Shown in pieces: positions 59,536-64,000 of a stretch of DNA of 64,000 nt (position 1 is its first letter; each line of letters opens with the position of its first letter). Origin of the DNA: Sphingomonas bisphenolicum (lineage in GTDB: Bacteria > Pseudomonadota > Alphaproteobacteria > Sphingomonadales > Sphingomonadaceae). Under the pieces are notes generated by a model that was not told where the DNA came from, did no database searches, and saw nothing but the letters and a program-made list of their open reading frames with translations. The stretch spans positions 3,317,501 to 3,381,500 of the forward strand of contig NZ_AP018817.1 of assembly GCF_024349785.1 (NCBI RefSeq), written 5' to 3'. The position numbers were made by a program, and so were the translations under genes.

Positions 59536-60158
59536 GAATGAGCAAGCTGACCGTCGAACAGGTGATGGAACTGGCCCCGGTGATCCCGGTGCTGGTGGTC
59601 GACCGGGTCGAAGACGCGCTGCCGATCGCGCGCGCGCTGGTGGCGGGCGGCCTGCCCGCGCTGGAAGTGACGCTGCGCACCCCCGCCGCGCTCGACGTGA
59701 TCCGCGAAATGGCGCAGGTCGAGGGCGCGGTGGTCGGCGCCGGCACCGTGCTGAACCCGGCCCAGCTCGACGCCGCGATGGAGGCCGGCGCGCGCTTCAT
59801 CGTCAGCCCCGGCCTCACCAAGCCGCTGGGCAAGGCCGCGATCGCAGCGAAAATCCCCTTCCTGCCCGGCACCGCCACGGCGGGCGATATCATGCGCGGC
59901 ATGGACATGGGCCTGACCCATTTCAAATTCTTCCCCGCCGAAACATCGGGCGGACTGCCGGCATTGAAGGCCCTGGCCGCGCCGCTGCACACAGCCCGCT
60001 TCTGCCCGACCGGCGGCATCACGGCGCAAAGCGCGCCGGAATGGCTGGCCCAGCCGTTCATCACATGCGTCGGCGGCAGTTGGGTCGTGCCCAAGGGGCC
60101 GGTGGACGCGGCGAAGATCGAGGCGCTGGCGCGCGAAGCCGCGGCCTTGCCCCGGTAA
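59532..60158 (+). CDS. eda: 2-keto-3-deoxy-6-phosphogluconate aldolase
   Basis: 208 residues. Schiff-base Lys132 in HFKFFPAE, Glu45 in LEVTLRT and GAGTVLN are the KDPG-aldolase signatures. Cleaves KDPG to pyruvate and glyceraldehyde-3-phosphate. ATG at 59532 overlaps the glk stop (ATGA); a second ATG follows two codons later. Last gene of the Entner-Doudoroff cluster. Confidence 0.97.
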   Translation: MRMSKLTVEQVMELAPVIPVLVVDRVEDALPIARALVAGGLPALEVTLRTPAALDVIREMAQVEGAVVGAGTVLNPAQLDAAMEAGARFIVSPGLTKPLGKAAIAAKIPFLPGTATAGDIMRGMDMGLTHFKFFPAETSGGLPALKALAAPLHTARFCPTGGITAQSAPEWLAQPFITCVGGSWVVPKGPVDAAKIEALAREAAALPR

Positions 60159-60203
60159 CGACGTCGCGCCGAGGCCATTGCGCCTTATCGCGGCCCGCCC
60201 TAG

Positions 60204-60725
60204 ATGAAGGCCATGACACCGCGCCGCCTCCTCACCGCCCTGGCCCTGTTCCTGTCCGGTTGCGCGGGGGCGCCGCAAAGCTATCCGTCGCTCGCCAAGC
60301 GCCCGGTCGAAAGCGCCCCGGTGGCGAAGATCGCGCCGCCGGTCGCGTCTGTCCCGGCCGATGCGGCCCTTTCGGCCGAGATCACGACCTATGTCGCCCA
60401 AGCGGACAAGGGTGCCGCCGCCTTCGACGCCGCCTATGCGCGCGCCGACAGGGCGGTCGGCGCGGCGAAGGGCGCAGGCGTGTCCAGCGATGCCTGGGTC
60501 GCGGCGCAGGTCGCGATCAGCGCGCTCGAATCCGCGCGCAACGACAGCGTATCGGCGCTCGCCAGCCTCGATACCCTCTATGTCCAGCGCAGCAACGCCG
60601 TGGCCGACGGCAAGGCGACGGGCGGCCTGGAGGATGTCGACGCCGCCCGCAGCGCGGCGCTGGCGCTGGTCGACCAGCAGAATGATCGCATCGACATGAT
60701 GAAGGCGCGCCTGCCGCAGCCGTAG
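60204..60725 (+). CDS. Lipoprotein of unknown function
   Basis: 173 residues, lipobox FLSGCAG near residue 20, then Ala-rich helical sequence with AAAFDAAYARADRAVGAAKGAG and a coiled-coil-like C-terminal half. No enzyme motif. ATG at 60204 or 60213. It follows eda with a 45-bp gap and could be cotranscribed. Confidence 0.7.
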   Translation: MKAMTPRRLLTALALFLSGCAGAPQSYPSLAKRPVESAPVAKIAPPVASVPADAALSAEITTYVAQADKGAAAFDAAYARADRAVGAAKGAGVSSDAWVAAQVAISALESARNDSVSALASLDTLYVQRSNAVADGKATGGLEDVDAARSAALALVDQQNDRIDMMKARLPQP

Positions 60726-60766
60726 AGCGGATGGTCTGAGAGCGACCATTTGCGGCCATCAACTGT

Positions 60767-60876
60767 CGTCATGCCAGCATAGGCTGGGATCTCACTTCTT
60801 TTAACGAAGCACTTGAAAGAAAAGAAAGATGTCGTTGAGAGTCACGCGCCTCTCAATGACCTTCGCTGGCATGACG
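60767..60876. repeat. CGTCATGCCAGC long inverted repeat (MITE-like, about 110 bp)
   Basis: Perfect 12-bp terminal arms CGTCATGCCAGC (60767-60778) and GCTGGCATGACG (60865-60876). The interior is A/G-rich (AAGAAAAGAAAGATG) and carries CTCTCAATGAC. Located in the 192-bp gap between the lipoprotein and the gamma-carbonic anhydrase gene. Confidence 0.78.
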
Positions 60877-60917
60877 GCGGAGGAAATGGATCTCCACAAT
60901 CGCCCCAAATCAGCCCC

Positions 60918-61517
60918 CTACCCCCCCATCGCCCTGACCGCGCCCTTATGCGCCTTGGCGTTATGGACATAATGATCCACCCCCTCGCGCATGTCGATCA
61001 GCGCCGCGTCGGGCAGGTCGCGCATATATTTGGCCGGCCGCCCCGCCCACAACTGGCGATGCAGCACGGTCTTGCCGGGCGACAGCAGGGCGCCAGCCGC
61101 CAGCATAGCGTCGCTTTCGACCGTGCAGCCGCTCATCACGATCGCACCCAGCCCGACGAAGGCGCGATCCTGCAGCACGCAGCCATGGATCATCGCCATG
61201 TGGCCGATCAGTACATCGTCGCCGATGATCGCGGGCCAGCCGTCGGCCGGACGGCCATCGGCGCGGTCGCCGGGGCTGTCGCAATGGATGACCGTGCCGT
61301 CCTGCACATTGCTTCGCGCGCCGATCCGCACGCGGTTCACATCGCCGCGGATGACGCAATTATACCAGATGCTGGCGTCCTCGCCGATCTCGACATCGCC
61401 GATGATGCGGCATCCCGGCGCGATGAAGGCGCTGGGGTGGATCACCGGCGCCTTGCCGTTGAAGGGAATGATGCTGGCGCCCGGAAAATCAGGCGCGGGA
61501 TAGTCGGTCGCGGCCAT
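60918..61517 (-). CDS. Gamma-carbonic anhydrase family hexapeptide-repeat protein
   Basis: 199 residues with left-handed beta-helix repeats (IxxGCxIIGDVEIGEDASIW...). The zinc-binding histidines are in VIHCDS and GHMAMIHGC. Family: gamma-carbonic anhydrases such as YrdA/CaiE; activity varies. A short insertion (DSPGDRADGRPADGW) follows the first His. It may belong to the same transcript as the fused membrane protein upstream, 12 bases away. Confidence 0.88.
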   Translation of the reverse strand: MAATDYPAPDFPGASIIPFNGKAPVIHPSAFIAPGCRIIGDVEIGEDASIWYNCVIRGDVNRVRIGARSNVQDGTVIHCDSPGDRADGRPADGWPAIIGDDVLIGHMAMIHGCVLQDRAFVGLGAIVMSGCTVESDAMLAAGALLSPGKTVLHRQLWAGRPAKYMRDLPDAALIDMREGVDHYVHNAKAHKGAVRAMGG

Positions 61518-61529
61518 ATGGCGTTCCTC

Positions 61530-63746
61530 TCATGGTCTGATCTTCAACACCGGCAGGATGCTGGCATGATCGTCGGTCCAGGCGGAAAAGCCCCGACGCG
61601 GTTCGATCAACTGCCATTTTTCGCGGCCGGACAAGGCCATCAAATGGTCCAGCCGCGCGGGATCGCGTGACAGGGCGATCCAGAGCGACGCCGCATAGTG
61701 TCGCCCGTCATCCCGCTTGTCCGGCACATAATGGCGCAATCGCGCATGCCACCCCGCTGCCGCCGCATCCCCGGCGACCACCGGCCGCAGATCGAGATAC
61801 CGGTTGGAGATATGAATGAGCAGCAGCCCGTTCCGCGCCAGCCGGCGGCCGTAAATGTCCATCGCCTCGCGTGTCAGCAGATGCATCGGAATGGAATCGG
61901 AGGAAAAGGCGTCGATCACCAGCAGGTCCGCGCCGCCCGCCTGCTGCCGCGCCAGCGTCATCCGCGCGTCGCCGATGACGATGTCGGCCTGCGGCTGGCA
62001 GCGGGACAGGAAGGTGAAGTCCGCCGGATCGCGGGCAATGGCGACCATCGCCGGATCGATCTCGTAGAAACGCCATGTCTGGCCGGGGCGCTTATAGCAG
62101 GCGAGCGTCCCGGCGCCGAGGCCGACCACATCGATCCGCGCCTGCGGTCCGAACAGGTCGGGCGCATGGCGCAGCGCCAGGCCCACGCCCGAATCCGGCG
62201 CATAATAGCTGGTCGGATCGCGTTCGCGGCCGGGTGTGAGGTTCTGGATGCCGTGCAGGGTGGTGCCGTGAAAGAGGATGCGTTCGCCCGCTCCCCCATC
62301 GGCTCCCTTGTTCGTCACGCCATAGACGCCGAAATAGCTGCGCGTCAGCATCCCGCTGGCCGACTGGGACAATTTCTCCCAGCCGCTCAGGCACAGCATC
62401 AGATAGACCAGCATCGCCGCCGTCATGAAGCGCTGGCCCAGCGTCAGGATCGCCATTGCGATGATCGTGACGAAGCAGATCGACTTGAGCAGCGGCGGTG
62501 TGGCGTCGCCCATCACCAATCCGCCGCCGACCATCGAAAGGGCAAGGCCAAGCAGCAGCATCAGCGCGGCCAGCCAGGTGCGGCGCCCCGCATCTTCCCA
62601 CAGCAATCCGGGCAGGCGCAGCAGCGCTTCGCGCGCCGGCAGCAGCAAGGCCGCCGCGACCAGCAGGATCGGATATTCGTAAGTCCAGTCGAAGATCAGG
62701 GGGGCCAGCAGCGCGCAGAACAGTCCGCCCAGCATACCGCCGACCGACATCAGCAAATAGAAACGGGTCAGATGCACGGGCGCGGGGCGCAGGTCGTACA
62801 TCCGCGCATGGAGCGCGGTCGCGGCGACGAACAGCACCGCCAGGATGCCGAGCGCGATGAAGACGGGGAAATGGATGCCGCCGGTAAAGGCGATGCACGC
62901 GCCGATCAGCAACACCAGCGGCGCGATCAGGATGCAGAGATCGGCCGCGCCGCGCCGCGCCGCGAAAGCGACCGAGAAGCTGAGCAGATAGAGGCCGAGC
63001 GGCAGCACCCAGAGCAGCGGCATCGCGACGATGTCGGTGGTGAGGTAGAGGCTGGTGGCCATCATCAGGCCCGACGGCACAGCCGCCAGCGCCAGCCAGT
63101 GCAGCATCCTGCGCCCGTCGGGCAGCGGCGCGTCGCTGGCCTCCGCGACGGCTGGCCCCGCACTGTCGAGAGGCAGGCGGCGCGCGCTGGCGTAGACGAG
63201 GAAGAAGAGCGCGCCATAGCAGAGCGACCAGAGGAGACTTTGCGCCTTCAATGTCAGCAGCGGCTCGACCAGCAGCGGATAGGCGATCAGCCCGGCGAAA
63301 CTGCCGAGGTTGGACGCGGCATAGAGCGGATAGGGATCCCCCCCGTCCGCCAATGCGAACCAGCGCTGGAGCAGAGGCGCCTGCGCGGCGACGACGAAGA
63401 AGAGCGGCCCGATCGACGCGCCCAGCAGCCATAGCACCCACAGCGCCGGCTCCATGTCCTGCGGCGGTTGCCAGCCCATCAGCCCGATCGGCAGGAAGAT
63501 GGCGGCGACGAGGAAGAGGCCGAGATGAATCAGCGCCTGTCGCCGCGCCGGGAAACGCCCCAGCATATGGGCATAGGCATAGCCGCCCAGCAGCAGAGCC
63601 TGATAGACCAGCATCGCCGAATTCCACACCGATGGCGCGCCACCCAGACGCGGCAGCGCCATGCGGGCGATCATTGGCTGGACCAGGAACAGCAGGAACG
63701 AGCCTGCGCAGATCGTCAGGACAAAGCGCGTGCGTGTTCCGATCAT
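61530..63746 (-). CDS. Membrane protein fused to a spermidine-synthase-like domain
   Basis: 738 residues. About 12-14 hydrophobic segments over residues 8-470 resemble an MFS-like or spermidine-synthase-associated membrane region (LVQPMIARMALPRLGGAPSVWN is typical of these fused proteins), then a soluble domain with GLGAGTLACYKRPGQTWRFYEIDPAMVAIA, the SAM/polyamine-binding fold, and DLLVIDAFSSDSIPMHLLTREAM. Probably not a true spermidine synthase; role unknown. Directly upstream of the gamma-carbonic-anhydrase gene. Confidence 0.85.
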   Translation of the reverse strand: MIGTRTRFVLTICAGSFLLFLVQPMIARMALPRLGGAPSVWNSAMLVYQALLLGGYAYAHMLGRFPARRQALIHLGLFLVAAIFLPIGLMGWQPPQDMEPALWVLWLLGASIGPLFFVVAAQAPLLQRWFALADGGDPYPLYAASNLGSFAGLIAYPLLVEPLLTLKAQSLLWSLCYGALFFLVYASARRLPLDSAGPAVAEASDAPLPDGRRMLHWLALAAVPSGLMMATSLYLTTDIVAMPLLWVLPLGLYLLSFSVAFAARRGAADLCILIAPLVLLIGACIAFTGGIHFPVFIALGILAVLFVAATALHARMYDLRPAPVHLTRFYLLMSVGGMLGGLFCALLAPLIFDWTYEYPILLVAAALLLPAREALLRLPGLLWEDAGRRTWLAALMLLLGLALSMVGGGLVMGDATPPLLKSICFVTIIAMAILTLGQRFMTAAMLVYLMLCLSGWEKLSQSASGMLTRSYFGVYGVTNKGADGGAGERILFHGTTLHGIQNLTPGRERDPTSYYAPDSGVGLALRHAPDLFGPQARIDVVGLGAGTLACYKRPGQTWRFYEIDPAMVAIARDPADFTFLSRCQPQADIVIGDARMTLARQQAGGADLLVIDAFSSDSIPMHLLTREAMDIYGRRLARNGLLLIHISNRYLDLRPVVAGDAAAAGWHARLRHYVPDKRDDGRHYAASLWIALSRDPARLDHLMALSGREKWQLIEPRRGFSAWTDDHASILPVLKIRP

Positions 63747-63868
63747 CCGTTTTCAACCCCCTTGACGACCTGTTTGCTCTTCATGGCGTAGCAAGTCGCT
63801 GCGGTTCAAGCGGAAGTTGCCCGATGCAGAGAGACTTGCCGGGCGATCATCATCGCGCGGGCTTGGGG

Positions 63869-64000
63869 TCAGCCATTCAGCAGGCGCGCCGCGTGGAGCG
63901 CATGATAGGTCAGCACGCCGCTGCACCCTGCCCGCTTGAACGCCATCAGCGTTTCCAGGATCAGTGCGTCGCGGTCGCCAGCGCCGGCGGCGGCGGCATG
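63869..64000 (-). CDS. hemB: Delta-aminolevulinic acid dehydratase, C-terminal fragment (partial at window edge)
   Basis: The last 43 codons read ...ILETLMAFKRAGCSGVLTYHALHAARLLNG and a TGA at 63869-63871. That C-terminus with MAFKRAGC and VLTYHA is diagnostic of porphobilinogen synthase. The rest of the gene lies beyond position 64000, so this is an edge truncation, not a break. It sits 122 bases upstream (in coordinates) from the fused membrane protein. Confidence 0.85.
   Translation of the reverse strand, partial: HAAAAGAGDRDALILETLMAFKRAGCSGVLTYHALHAARLLNG

Noticed and set aside
1..64000. CRISPR arrays, prophage, transposases, integrases or attachment sites
   Set aside because: No evenly spaced direct repeats with spacers, and no phage or transposase protein seen anywhere in the window.

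Overview
This window reads as a chromosomal segment of a GC-rich alphaproteobacterium, most likely a member of the Sphingomonadaceae (Sphingobium/Sphingomonas type). The inference rests on the zwf-edd-glk-eda Entner-Doudoroff cluster, the abundance of TonB-dependent receptors, the codon usage (strong G/C in third positions), and dispersed intergenic repeats built on GTTCGCCCTGAGC...TCGAAGGG, CGTCATTGC and CGTCATCCCAGC cores. I see no prophage, transposase, integrase or CRISPR array. Almost all of the window is ordinary, densely packed chromosome, and no gap without a gene exceeds about 300 bases.

Layout. 0.1-3.4 kb: a small unknown protein, a ferredoxin/rubredoxin-reductase-type flavoprotein, a 2'-5' RNA ligase family protein, a small membrane protein. 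3.1-10 kb: fatty-acid synthesis and wall genes on the minus strand (fabD, fabG, then acpP, fabF, mltG and a small exported protein), interrupted by a two-gene plus-strand cassette (GT87-type membrane glycosyltransferase and exported protein). 10.2-15.3 kb: a tripartite MacAB-type efflux operon (NodT-family outer-membrane lipoprotein, MacA, separate ATPase and permease). 15.4-17.6 kb: a tiny exported peptide, an RcnB-like protein, a GntP-family permease. 17.9-19.2 kb: rpsF-rpsR-rplI. 19.4-25.8 kb: an exported unknown, a TonB-dependent siderophore receptor, a group of small hydrophilic or membrane proteins next to a good EcfG-type general-stress promoter, a DUF808 membrane protein and a MATE exporter. 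25.9-30.1 kb: WYL-like small protein, bluB coupled to an ABC-2 exporter, a proline-rich RcnB-like protein and a phospholipid-methyltransferase-like enzyme.

30.2-39.3 kb: a LysR regulator divergent from valine/isobutyryl-CoA catabolism genes (acyl-CoA dehydrogenase, 3-hydroxyisobutyryl-CoA hydrolase, mmsB, and an enoyl-CoA hydratase), with a TonB receptor plus membrane dipeptidase pair between them. 39.4-44.1 kb: a FolM-like pteridine reductase overlapping folE, a MobA-like nucleotidyltransferase, an MFS exporter with an extra C-terminal domain and a metallophosphoesterase. 44.3-47.8 kb: fadA-fadB beta-oxidation genes behind a TTTACG-TAAA-CGTAAA operator. 47.9-52.3 kb: galE, a YbaK-type deacylase, pgl, an aminotransferase, small proteins and tRNA-Leu(CAA). 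52.5-55 kb: MerC-like protein with a Zur-like palindrome, a cation diffusion facilitator with a small lipoprotein, and a flavodoxin-like reductase. 55.1-60.2 kb: zwf-edd-glk-eda. 60.2-64 kb: a lipoprotein, gamma-carbonic anhydrase, a fused membrane/spermidine-synthase-like protein, and the 3' end of hemB running off the window.

The genes support complete glucose-to-pyruvate entry through the Entner-Doudoroff route (glk, zwf, pgl, edd, eda), fatty acid synthesis and beta-oxidation, and most of valine degradation. The most interesting non-coding signals are three dispersed repeat families, one of which appears to supply ribosome-binding sites, an EcfG-type promoter, a terminator that swallows the galE ribosome-binding site, and several operator-like palindromes.
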